From positions 1 to 9,587 of the forward strand of contig JAFZXD010000190.1 of NCBI GenBank assembly GCA_017616955.1: DNA of 9,587 bases, given 5' to 3'. Position 1 is the stretch's first letter. Each line of letters begins with the position of its first letter. Positions 1 through 6,477 of the stretch are shown here, piece by piece. The notes below the pieces were generated by a model. That model was given only the letters and a program-made list of their open reading frames with translations, made no database searches and was not told the origin of the DNA. This DNA is from Eubacterium sp. Its GTDB lineage: Bacteria; Bacillota; Clostridia; Lachnospirales; Lachnospiraceae. The translations under genes and the position numbers were made by a program.

Positions 1-1600
1 GGAAGTTATCTCTTCCAACCTTCTCTACAAATCCACTCTTTTCCATAGTTTTCATAGGCTGTTCATTTACATGAGAGAACACCATCTGAACCCCTGCAGC
101 CTCACATCTGTCGTAAAGCTGTTCCATAGCATGCATAGCCGATGCATCAAGTGCGGGAACTCCTCTCATACGGAATATGATAACTTTGGTGAAGTCTTTG
201 AAATGTACTCCGGCCAGTCTGTCAGCATCTCCGAAGAACATAGGTCCTGATATCTCATAGATACGAACCTGTTTAGGAATCTCCTTAAGTTCCATTCCAT
301 CCGGATCATCTTCCGGATCATAGTACTTCCAACCTGATACAACCGACTCATCACTCATTCTCTTCATGAAGAGTACGCAAGCCATGATCATACCAACTTC
401 GATAGCAACTACAAGATCGAATACAACAGTAAGTACAAATGTAACAACAAGTACAACTATATCACTCATAGGTGCTGTCTTACAGAGATGAACAAATGTT
501 CTCCACTGGCACATATTATAAGCCACCATGAAAAGAATAGCAGCTATTGTCGGCATAGGAATAAGTGCTGCATATGGCATAAGTAAAACCAATACAAGAA
601 CAAGAAGAATAGAATGAACCATACCTGCTACAGGAGTTCTTCCTCCGTTCTTGATATTTGCAGCTGTTCTGGCTATAGCTCCCGTTGCCGGTATTCCACC
701 GAAGAGAGCTGAACCTATATTACCGGCTCCTTGAGCTATAAGTTCCATATTGGATCTATGATGTGAATTGATCATTCCATCAGCCACAACGCATGACAGA
801 AGCGACTCAATAGCAGCAAGTATTGCTATAGTCACTGCATCCGGTGCGATATTCTTGATCATTCCAAGTGAAAAATCAGGCATGGTGAATCCCGGAAGTT
901 TATTGCTGATCGTATAGAGGTCACCAATGGTATTAACATTCATCTTAAGACCTTTTACCATTGCAATGCCTACTATTACAGCTATAAGAGATCCCGGAAT
1001 CTTTTCAGATATATAAGGCCAGACTATAAGTATGGCAAGACATACAACTCCAACTATAAGAGCCTGTACATTGATAGTAGATATATTCTTTACGATTGCT
1101 TCCATCTTCTCCATGGTCTCAATCGTTATTGTTCCTTTAGGATATGTAAGACCAAGAAAATCCTTGATCTGTCCGATAAGAATAGTTACAGCTATACCCG
1201 CTGTAAACCCTGTTGTTATTGTATATGGAATAAATCTTATAAGCGAACCTAGTCTCAGAAGTCCCATCAGAATAAGAAGGATTCCTGCAAGAACTGTTGC
1301 AAGTGCAAGTCCGCCCATTCCGTTTTTGGCAACGATTCCGGCTACTATCGTGGCAAATGCCGCAGTAGGTCCGGCTATCTGAACTCTGCTTCCGCCCAGA
1401 AAAGATATGATAAATCCCGCAACTATCGCAGTATAGATACCCTGTTCAGGACCAACTCCGGAAGCAAGGGCAAGCGCTATGGAAAGGGGCAGAGCTATAA
1501 TAGCTACAATTATTCCCGAAACCACATCCGTTACAAACTTTTTACCGTCATAGGTTTTCATAACACTGAAAAGCATAGGCTTCAGTTTATCTTTTTTCAT
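1..1600 (-). CDS. SulP-family anion permease with STAS domain (partial, C-terminus cut by window edge)
   Basis: Integral membrane anion transporter of the SulP/SLC26 family; members carry sulfate, bicarbonate, dicarboxylates or other anions, and the substrate cannot be told from sequence. My reading gives 533 residues from the ATG at 1600-1598 with no stop before the left edge; bacterial SulP proteins are usually about 550-570, so only the last few tens of residues are missing. Multiple hydrophobic segments fill residues 24-412. Family marks are GPTAAF (77-82), the acidic ESLLS segment (265-269) and GGIPATGAIARTAANI (301-316). A cytoplasmic STAS domain starts near 438; its SpoIIAA-like loop reads VPALDASAMHAM, with S487 where the phosphorylatable serine of anti-sigma antagonists lies. 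The ribosome binding site GGGAGAG (1615-1609) is 8 nt from the start. It lies 72 bp downstream of the GGDEF gene, with its own promoter in the gap. Family assignment is secure; substrate is unknown. Confidence 0.93.
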   Translation of the reverse strand, partial: MKKDKLKPMLFSVMKTYDGKKFVTDVVSGIIVAIIALPLSIALALASGVGPEQGIYTAIVAGFIISFLGGSRVQIAGPTAAFATIVAGIVAKNGMGGLALATVLAGILLILMGLLRLGSLIRFIPYTITTGFTAGIAVTILIGQIKDFLGLTYPKGTITIETMEKMEAIVKNISTINVQALIVGVVCLAILIVWPYISEKIPGSLIAVIVGIAMVKGLKMNVNTIGDLYTISNKLPGFTMPDFSLGMIKNIAPDAVTIAILAAIESLLSCVVADGMINSHHRSNMELIAQGAGNIGSALFGGIPATGAIARTAANIKNGGRTPVAGMVHSILLVLVLVLLMPYAALIPMPTIAAILFMVAYNMCQWRTFVHLCKTAPMSDIVVLVVTFVLTVVFDLVVAIEVGMIMACVLFMKRMSDESVVSGWKYYDPEDDPDGMELKEIPKQVRIYEISGPMFFGDADRLAGVHFKDFTKVIIFRMRGVPALDASAMHAMEQLYDRCEAAGVQMVFSHVNEQPMKTMEKSGFVEKVGRDNF

Positions 1601-1640
1601 AATAAGTACTCTCCCATTAAATTTCTCGAAAACGTACTCT

Positions 1641-1669
1641 ACTATATGACTTTGAAAAGATTTTGTAAA
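1641..1669 (-). promoter_or_regulatory. Sigma-A-type promoter for the SulP gene
   Basis: On the minus strand TTTACA (1669-1664), a 17-nt spacer, then TATAGT (1646-1641): five of six matches to TTGACA and five of six to TATAAT at ideal spacing. The predicted start is near 1634, giving a leader of about 34 nt before the ATG at 1600. I see no terminator hairpin between the GGDEF gene and this promoter, so read-through from upstream remains possible. The heptamer AGAGTAC occurs twice downstream of the -10 on the minus strand (plus-strand 1634-1640 and 1606-1612). Confidence 0.65.
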
Positions 1670-1672
1670 GGT

Positions 1673-3586
1673 TTATTTATCTGTTTTAAAATTCATCGAG
1701 TCCATAAGTTTATGAATCTTCTCTTTTTCCTCATACATAGACTTATCTGCTCTGTTTATATAATCCTCTATAGTTCCGTTGTCACCGGGCTCGATAACCG
1801 TATATCCGACACTTGCATGAAGCATAAATGCAAGGTTGAGTGACCTGAAACGCATAGACATGGATTCGGATAATTTCTTCATCATCTGATCTATATCCTG
1901 TTCCGGGCAAGGTCCGACCGCAATAAATTCATCTCCACCATATCTGCCGAAAAGCCAGTCGTCAGGTGCATATGTCATAAATGTCTCTGCCGTTGCCTTG
2001 ATGGCCAAGTCACCGTTCAGATGTCCGTACACATCATTTATAGCCTTCATTCTGTCAACATCAGCAAATACTAGTATAGACTTCTTATTCAGTCTTTTCT
2101 GAGAAGATATATATTCATATAATACATTTTCACAACCGGTACGATTGTACATACCCGTAAGCGAATCTGTCATATATATGCGTTTCAACTCCATATTGGC
2201 ACGAAGAGCAAATATATTCCTTCGCATGGTTATAAGCAGCGAATTCATGCTCTTTATCCAGTTGGTAAGTCCGATATTGTACAGAAGATCCGGAGCATTT
2301 TTTATCGCCACATATCCTATTATAAAATCCAAATGATTAAGCGGCGCAAAGATATATAGATTCGACTCGCCTTTCTTCTTCTCATATCCCGGATATAATT
2401 CCTTCGAATTGAAGTGACTTATCGGTCTTTTGACATTATCTCTTAATTCATACAGGATATCCATCTGTTCACTGTATCCCCGAATCCTCTCAGGATACTC
2501 TTCATCACTGAGTTCAAAGAATTCCGGTTCCGTACATAGACAATAATTCTGCCCGAAAAGCGGTATATCCGAAACGTTCTTTAGGCCTTTTTCATAAAAC
2601 TCTTCTTTTTTGGTAGCCTGTGAGATAGGAAGCGACAGGTCATGGAAATATATATCCATGATATTTCTCTGAAGGTCATCAAAGAACAGATTCTTGATCT
2701 TATTGAATCTTCTTGTATCAGCTTCTTTACTTGCTTCACAGCCGCAGCTTTCCGATGGAACAAAATAAGAATCATAAGTCTCAACAAATCTCTCATCCGG
2801 ATGCTCTATCTGATACATCAGCTTATCATAAGCTATGTCACCGAACTTCTCCCAGCCTCTTGATACTGTGGCTATAATAGGAAATGTAAACTGACCGTCT
2901 TTTACCATATCAAATCCTGTAAGAAGAACATCCTCAGGAACATGAAGATCATGCATAGCAAGAGCAGAGTTAACTCCCAAAGCCATATAATCATTTGCAC
3001 AGACTATTGCATCAGGGATTTCATTTCCATCATCAATATATTTACTCATCTCCGTATAAGCACGGTAGAATCCAAAATCACCGGTGAGTTCACTGTGAAG
3101 CTCAAGGCCATTTTCAGCAAGAACATCCAATAAGGCCTGACGTCTGATGTTATTCTCCACATTGCCCATCACTCCGTTCATAAACATGATCTTCTTAGCG
3201 CCGTGACACTCCACGAGATGTCTGGCAAGCTCCTGAACACCACTGTAGTTCTCTGATTTTATACAAGACATATTGGGGATTTCTACTTCAAGAGAAAGCA
3301 TAGGAACACCTGCCCGCTGAAAACAAGCACAAACGCGTTCCTGCTCATCAGGAAAGTTATATGTGTTGGTAAGCATTATCGCCCCATCGAATTCCGCCGG
3401 ATCCGGCAGATGGAAGATATTGAGCTGACATTTATTCTGAAGCTCGTGTTCCGAGAGAGCACAATAAGTAACAAAAACGAAGATATCCATATCATCCGCT
3501 TTTGCCTTTCGACGCATACCTTCCAATACATGTTCCAGAAATTCATTACTATATCCATTAGAAAATACAGCAATCTTTCCCTTCAT
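1673..3586 (-). CDS. Cytoplasmic diguanylate cyclase with LacI/PBP-like sensor domain
   Basis: Predicted to make cyclic di-GMP from two GTP, controlled by a small ligand bound in the cytoplasm. The protein is 637 residues with no signal peptide or membrane helix. Residues 1-285 resemble the ligand-binding domain of LacI-family regulators (opening strand GKIAVFSNGY, later AIVCANDYMALGV near 193-205 and DVLLTGFD near 219-226), but there is no helix-turn-helix. It closes with SESCGC (278-283), a cysteine motif I associate with this sensor type. Residues about 300-440 form an unassigned, possibly GAF-like region, then a linker helix (445-475). The GGDEF domain starts at DSLTGMYNR; D509 is the expected metal ligand, RYGGDEF is intact (548-554), and GH (521-522) and GD (525-526) are conserved. 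The RxxD inhibitory site is absent (PDDW there). I chose the ATG at 3586 because GGGAGGAAC (3600-3592) sits at ideal spacing; a TTG at 3622 would add 12 residues but falls at the predicted transcription start. Confidence 0.93.
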   Translation of the reverse strand: MKGKIAVFSNGYSNEFLEHVLEGMRRKAKADDMDIFVFVTYCALSEHELQNKCQLNIFHLPDPAEFDGAIMLTNTYNFPDEQERVCACFQRAGVPMLSLEVEIPNMSCIKSENYSGVQELARHLVECHGAKKIMFMNGVMGNVENNIRRQALLDVLAENGLELHSELTGDFGFYRAYTEMSKYIDDGNEIPDAIVCANDYMALGVNSALAMHDLHVPEDVLLTGFDMVKDGQFTFPIIATVSRGWEKFGDIAYDKLMYQIEHPDERFVETYDSYFVPSESCGCEASKEADTRRFNKIKNLFFDDLQRNIMDIYFHDLSLPISQATKKEEFYEKGLKNVSDIPLFGQNYCLCTEPEFFELSDEEYPERIRGYSEQMDILYELRDNVKRPISHFNSKELYPGYEKKKGESNLYIFAPLNHLDFIIGYVAIKNAPDLLYNIGLTNWIKSMNSLLITMRRNIFALRANMELKRIYMTDSLTGMYNRTGCENVLYEYISSQKRLNKKSILVFADVDRMKAINDVYGHLNGDLAIKATAETFMTYAPDDWLFGRYGGDEFIAVGPCPEQDIDQMMKKLSESMSMRFRSLNLAFMLHASVGYTVIEPGDNGTIEDYINRADKSMYEEKEKIHKLMDSMNFKTDK

Positions 3587-3609
3587 ATATAGTTCCTCCC
3601 ATATATAGT
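3578..3609 (-). repeat. 16-bp tandem duplication covering ribosome binding site and start codon
   Basis: On the minus strand two adjacent 16-bp units match at 14 of 16 positions: ACTATATATGGGAGGA (3609-3594) and ACTATATATGAAGGGA (3593-3578). The first unit supplies the ribosome binding site GGGAGGA of the GGDEF gene; the second carries its start codon and first codons. The first unit also holds an ATG at 3602-3600 that is out of frame with the gene and has no ribosome binding site of its own. Confidence 0.8.
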
Positions 3610-3627
3610 ACAACCACGCCAATATTT

Positions 3628-3656
3628 ATTATACCAAATTAATGCTTTCATTTAAA
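3628..3656 (-). promoter_or_regulatory. Extended -10 promoter for the GGDEF gene
   Basis: On the minus strand TTTAAA (3656-3651), a 17-nt spacer, then a perfect TATAAT (3633-3628) preceded by TGG, which makes an extended -10. The predicted transcription start is close to 3621, about 35 nt before the ATG at 3586. The element lies just downstream of the kinase-gene terminator, so the GGDEF gene is probably expressed independently of the two-component operon. Confidence 0.7.
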
Positions 3657-3671
3657 CTAAAAATATACTAA

Positions 3672-3695
3672 AAAGACCGGCTCTCACCGGTCTTT
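3672..3695 (-). terminator. Rho-independent terminator of the response regulator/kinase operon
   Basis: A perfect 9-bp stem (AAAGACCGG paired with CCGGTCTTT) closes a 6-nt loop. On the minus strand it begins 8 nt after the kinase stop codon and is followed by TTTTTAGTATATTTTT. The U-rich side faces the minus direction, so it ends the kinase transcript and insulates the GGDEF promoter directly beyond it. Confidence 0.88.
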
Positions 3696-3703
3696 AGAAA
3701 GTA

Positions 3704-4852
3704 TTACCTTACTACTATTTTGGTATCAAAACCCTGCCCCTTCTCGGACATGAATCTGATCTTATATCTATACTTACGCGCAACCTGCTTTACAACCCTT
3801 ATACCAAGTCCGTGCTCCGGAAGGTAATCCGACTTAAGTCTTGAATTAAGCGCCTTTATCTTCTCCTCACTTGTACCCTGTCCGTCATCAGAGATCGTAA
3901 GCAGTCCCCTGCCACTTTTGTATGACTGTAGAGAAACTGATATATTACATCCCTTTTCATTATGCGTTATGGAATTATTTAGAAGGTTCTCTATCATTCG
4001 TCTGATCAACGCCGAATCGGCTGATATCGTATAGTCCTCCATATCCTCGTCAATATTCATCTCAAAATTATAACCATCTTCATACGAATTTATAAAGTCA
4101 CAAACTATCTCTCGCAATAAAGAAACAAGCTTTATCTTCTCGTTATTCCATCTGCCTGTTCCGGAATCCAGTTTATTCTCCGTATTAAGATTCCCTATAA
4201 GATTCTTGATCTTTATACACTGTCTTTCTACGACACTTCCTTTTTCTACAGATCCCATAACTATACTGAGCGGTGTCCTTATATCATGCGATACACCGGC
4301 TATCCACTCCGTTCTGGAATTCTCTCTGTCCATTATCCACTTTCTCGTAATAAAGATCGGCAGGAAGAAAAGAATCAATATATCGATCAGAAGTATAAAT
4401 GGGACTACTTCATACATCCCGCTCAGACTCTTCATGTTTACTTCTATGTTATACTTCCAACTGCTGTCTTTGGGTCTTCCTACCACCAGGATTCCCTCAT
4501 TCCTCACCCAGGTACTTACCGGATGATCATTCAGATACCAGCGACTGAAAGATGCCACATCTTTTAAACCGTATCTATCAGGAATATCAGAAGGTTTATT
4601 ATATTCCCAGATGATATCTCCCGAATCATCTATTATCATCGCAAATGCAGACTTTTCATCCAGTACGTTATAAAAAGAAGGGTCCACCTGATAACCGCCA
4701 CCGTCATACACTATTAATTCAGTCAGCTCTTTTATTGGCGGCATTCTTTTTTCGCCCCATACGTTTATATAACCCAATACCATGACATTTATGATAAGAA
4801 GCGAAAAAAGGACTATTAACATCGTAAATATATAACCCAGAAACCTCTTCAT
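3704..4852 (-). CDS. Membrane sensor histidine kinase of the ABC-transporter-linked two-component system
   Basis: Autophosphorylates on histidine and passes phosphate to the regulator encoded just upstream. Numbered from the Met at 4852 (382 residues): membrane helix about 5-27, extracytoplasmic part of about 120 residues, second helix about 149-168, then the kinase core with no recognisable HAMP domain. Visible motifs are the H-box SHDIRTP with H189, the N-box around N293 (ENLLNNS), the ATP-site DDGQG (322-326) and the lid/G2 segment HGLGIRVVKQVA. The hairpin between H189 and the second DHp helix seems about 14 residues shorter than in kinases I remember. Start choice: GGAGG (4866-4862) lies 3 nt from the ATG at 4858 but 9 nt from the ATG at 4852, so the second is preferred. 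With it the gene starts 2 nt beyond the regulator stop; with the other the genes overlap by ATGA. Translational coupling is likely either way. The partnership with the adjacent exporter is inferred. Confidence 0.93.
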   Translation of the reverse strand: MKRFLGYIFTMLIVLFSLLIINVMVLGYINVWGEKRMPPIKELTELIVYDGGGYQVDPSFYNVLDEKSAFAMIIDDSGDIIWEYNKPSDIPDRYGLKDVASFSRWYLNDHPVSTWVRNEGILVVGRPKDSSWKYNIEVNMKSLSGMYEVVPFILLIDILILFFLPIFITRKWIMDRENSRTEWIAGVSHDIRTPLSIVMGSVEKGSVVERQCIKIKNLIGNLNTENKLDSGTGRWNNEKIKLVSLLREIVCDFINSYEDGYNFEMNIDEDMEDYTISADSALIRRMIENLLNNSITHNEKGCNISVSLQSYKSGRGLLTISDDGQGTSEEKIKALNSRLKSDYLPEHGLGIRVVKQVARKYRYKIRFMSEKGQGFDTKIVVR

Positions 4853-4854
4853 GG

Positions 4855-5556
4855 TCATCTACCTCCGATGCTCAGTCTGTATCCGAGTCCTCGAACCGTA
4901 TGAATGAATTGAGGTTCCGACGGATTCTCTTCAACCTTCTCTCTGAGCCTTCTGATATGAACAGTGAGTGAATTCTCAAGGCCATAGCTTCCATCCGGCC
5001 AGAGGGTATCCATCAGGATATTCATCGAAACGATCTTGCCCTTATTATCATATAGCTTAGTAAAAAGAGTAAATTCCTTTGCGGTAAGTCCTATCTCGCC
5101 ATCAGGTCTATGCACTATTCCCGAAGACAGATCCACCTTCACTCTGCCAAGCTCTACTACCTTATTCTCAGTCAGATTATAAGTTCTGCGAAGTACAGCT
5201 TTTATCCTTAATAATAATTCCTCCGGAGTATACGGTTTTGTAACATAGTCATCAGCGCCAAGACCAAGCCCTCTGAGACGACTTGTCTCCTCATCTCTTG
5301 CTGACAGAAATATAACGGGAATATTCACCCCATTTTGCTTCCATGCCTCGTAAAGTGACAGTCCGCTTATATCCGGAAGCATTATATCCAGCACTACCAG
5401 ATCTATGGAATCGTTTCTTATTATTTCATTTGCGTCAAAACCATTTTCCGCAGTAATTACATTTGTAAAACCATTATAGGATAATAGGTTCTTATTAATC
5501 TCCAATATCTTCTTTTCATCATCCACCAGTAGGATTCTACATTCTGAAAGTGTCAT
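4855..5556 (-). CDS. OmpR/PhoB-family response regulator
   Basis: DNA-binding transcription regulator of 233 residues activated by phosphorylation from the adjacent kinase. The receiver domain (about 5-120) has the acidic pair D12-D13, phosphoacceptor D57 in LVVLDIMLPD, the S85 switch residue and the K107-P108 pair. The winged-helix effector (about 130-230) shows the family landmarks LTAKEFTLF (157-165), the recognition-helix stretch SLTVHIRRLREKVE (196-209) and VRGLGYRL (221-228). Length is typical of the family and nothing essential is missing. The start at 5556 has GGAGA (5567-5563) at 6-nt spacing. It is the first gene of a two-gene operon with the kinase and is transcribed away from the ABC transporter genes. 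By analogy with CprRK, BceRS and LanRK systems it probably activates the exporter promoter through the GTAA repeat array in the shared intergenic region; that target is inferred. Confidence 0.95.
   Translation of the reverse strand: MTLSECRILLVDDEKKILEINKNLLSYNGFTNVITAENGFDANEIIRNDSIDLVVLDIMLPDISGLSLYEAWKQNGVNIPVIFLSARDEETSRLRGLGLGADDYVTKPYTPEELLLRIKAVLRRTYNLTENKVVELGRVKVDLSSGIVHRPDGEIGLTAKEFTLFTKLYDNKGKIVSMNILMDTLWPDGSYGLENSLTVHIRRLREKVEENPSEPQFIHTVRGLGYRLSIGGR
4862..4866 (-). promoter_or_regulatory. Ribosome binding site that decides the kinase start
   Basis: GGAGG on the minus strand, embedded in the last Gly-Gly codons of the response regulator gene. The spacing of 9 nt to the ATG at 4852, against only 3 nt to the ATG at 4858, favours the downstream start and makes the kinase protein two residues shorter than the longest reading. 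Confidence 0.65.
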
Positions 5557-5582
5557 AGTATATCTCCATATATATATTCAAT

Positions 5583-5601
5583 GTAACCGTTCATCCGGTA
5601 C
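5583..5601. promoter_or_regulatory. Imperfect dyad in the response regulator leader
   Basis: GTAACCG and CGGTAC form an inverted repeat with one bulged A around a 6-nt centre (TTCATC). It lies at about +1 to +19 of the predicted regulator transcript, so it could be an operator for autoregulation or a small hairpin at the 5' end of the mRNA. The pairing is seen; the function is not known. Confidence 0.35.
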
Positions 5602-5608
5602 AGTTTTT

Positions 5609-5637
5609 ACTATAACACATGTATCCGACATTCGGCA
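5609..5637 (-). promoter_or_regulatory. Probable promoter of the response regulator/kinase operon
   Basis: On the minus strand TATAGT (5614-5609) is preceded by TGT, giving an extended -10. The -35 hexamer at 17-nt spacing (TGCCGA, 5637-5632) is poor, as often found when an activator helps. A short perfect palindrome, CCGA-CAT-TCGG (5625-5635), covers the -35 region. The predicted start is near 5602, with a leader of about 46 nt. Confidence 0.5.
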
Positions 5638-5653
5638 CCACTTATTATATATT

Positions 5654-5690
5654 GTAATGTAATCGTAAGGTAAGTGTCATATTCGGGTAA
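5654..5690 (+). promoter_or_regulatory. Candidate response-regulator operator: GTAA half-sites on an 11-bp period
   Basis: GTAA occurs at 5654, 5665 and 5687, with GTCA at 5676: four half-sites exactly 11 bp apart. A second register in the first two periods has GTAA at 5659 and 5670. Direct half-sites spaced by about one helical turn are the known binding mode of OmpR/PhoB-type regulators. The array lies directly upstream of the -10 of the ABC transporter promoter, where no good -35 exists, matching activator-dependent promoters such as the Pho box type. Binding by the adjacent regulator is inferred. Confidence 0.55.
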
Positions 5691-5701
5691 TCTGCATATC
5701 T

Positions 5702-5707
5702 TATACT
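5702..5707 (+). promoter_or_regulatory. Candidate -10 element of the ABC transporter operon
   Basis: TATACT, five of six matches to TATAAT, with no acceptable -35 hexamer at 15-19 nt spacing and no TGn extension. It begins 11 nt after the last GTAA half-site (5687-5690). Predicted start near 5714, leader of about 38 nt. Low information on its own; the call rests on the repeat array upstream. Confidence 0.4.
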
Positions 5708-5738
5708 CTTCTCAACAAATCAAAAAACGAGTGAAAAC

Positions 5739-5744
5739 AGGAGG
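5739..5744 (+). promoter_or_regulatory. Ribosome binding site fixing the ABC ATPase start
   Basis: AGGAGG with 7 nt to the ATG at 5752. It rules in that ATG over an in-frame GTG at 5674, which has no ribosome binding site, lies upstream of the predicted -10 and would add 26 residues unlike the family N-terminus. Confidence 0.85.
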
Positions 5745-5751
5745 AAAACTC

Positions 5752-6471
5752 ATGGAAGAATATGTAGTAGAAACTTATGACTTATGCAAGAAAGCCGGAA
5801 ACAAATACAGGGTTAAAAATGTCAACCTCGCAGTTCCAAAAGGAGTCACATACGGATTCCTCGGTCCAAACGGAGCCGGCAAGACCACAACCATGAAACT
5901 TCTGCTCGGACTCATACATCCGGACAGCGGTTCCATAGCTGTATTGGGAAAGCCGATGAACTCACGAAACAGATTCGAGATCAATTCGAGAATCGGAAGT
6001 CTTATAGAGAATCCCGGATTCTACGGTCATCTTACAGCACAGGAAAATCTGGAGATAATCGCGAAGTATAAAAATCTTGGCATAAAAGATATAAGAGAAG
6101 TTCTCGATATAGTTCATCTGACAGACCGAAAGGACGACAAGGTTAAGAAGTATTCTCTGGGAATGAAACAACGACTCGGAATCGCTATGGCTCTTATGGG
6201 AAGACCGGAGCTGATCATTCTGGATGAGCCTTCTAACGGACTGGATCCCGCAGGAATAAATGAAATCAGATATCTCATAAAGAGCATCCCAAAAATCTAC
6301 GGATCAACTGTGATCATATCCAGTCATCTTCTATCTGAGATAGAGCAGATGGCTGATTATGTAGGAATCATAAACAAGGGCGAGCTTATCTATCAGGGAC
6401 CACAGTCAGAACTGGAAACCGAAAATGCATCTCTGGAAGATGTATTCCTTGAAATGACAAAAGGAGCATAA
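5752..6471 (+). CDS. ABC transporter ATP-binding protein, bacitracin/lantibiotic-immunity (BcrA/LanF) type
   Basis: Nucleotide-binding subunit that powers export or membrane removal of a substrate, probably an antimicrobial peptide. It has 239 residues, of normal length for the family. Motifs in order: Walker A GPNGAGKT (38-45); the Q-loop position occupied by glutamate in IGSLIENPGFY (E86), the E-loop typical of LanF proteins; a degenerate signature SLGMKQR (135-141) as in BcrA-type ATPases; Walker B LIILDEP with E159; the D-loop SNGLDP; and switch H192 in SSHLL. The C-terminal LEDVFLEMT is also family-typical. It is the first gene of a two-gene operon, six bases before the permease, and diverges from the two-component genes. 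The short N-terminus starting MEEYVVETYDL is chosen from the strong ribosome binding site. ATPase class is certain; the peptide substrate is inferred from family and context. Confidence 0.95.
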   Translation: MEEYVVETYDLCKKAGNKYRVKNVNLAVPKGVTYGFLGPNGAGKTTTMKLLLGLIHPDSGSIAVLGKPMNSRNRFEINSRIGSLIENPGFYGHLTAQENLEIIAKYKNLGIKDIREVLDIVHLTDRKDDKVKKYSLGMKQRLGIAMALMGRPELIILDEPSNGLDPAGINEIRYLIKSIPKIYGSTVIISSHLLSEIEQMADYVGIINKGELIYQGPQSELETENASLEDVFLEMTKGA

Positions 6472-6477
6472 GAGCAA

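Noticed and set aside
1032..1382. Plus-strand open frame of 116 codons
   Set aside because: It lies wholly antisense to the SulP gene, in a region whose minus-strand reading matches conserved SulP motifs; it has no ribosome binding site and no recognisable product.
1601..1672. Possible terminator between the GGDEF and SulP genes
   Set aside because: I looked for a stem followed by a T-run on the minus strand and found none; only a promoter and a repeated heptamer are there.
3587..3622. Upstream TTG start for the GGDEF protein (12 extra residues)
   Set aside because: It coincides with the predicted transcription start and lacks a ribosome binding site, while the ATG at 3586 has an excellent one.
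4206..4567. Two overlapping plus-strand frames opposite the sensor kinase
   Set aside because: They overlap the H-box and second membrane helix of a clear kinase gene, have no ribosome binding site, and look low-complexity hydrophobic.
5674..5751. Upstream GTG start for the ABC ATPase (26 extra residues)
   Set aside because: No ribosome binding site, it lies upstream of the predicted -10 and overlaps the operator array, and the ATG at 5752 has AGGAGG at 7 nt.
5557..5751. Small RNA or riboswitch in the divergent intergenic region
   Set aside because: No conserved riboswitch architecture or strong hairpin with a terminator was visible; the region is better explained by two promoters and an operator.
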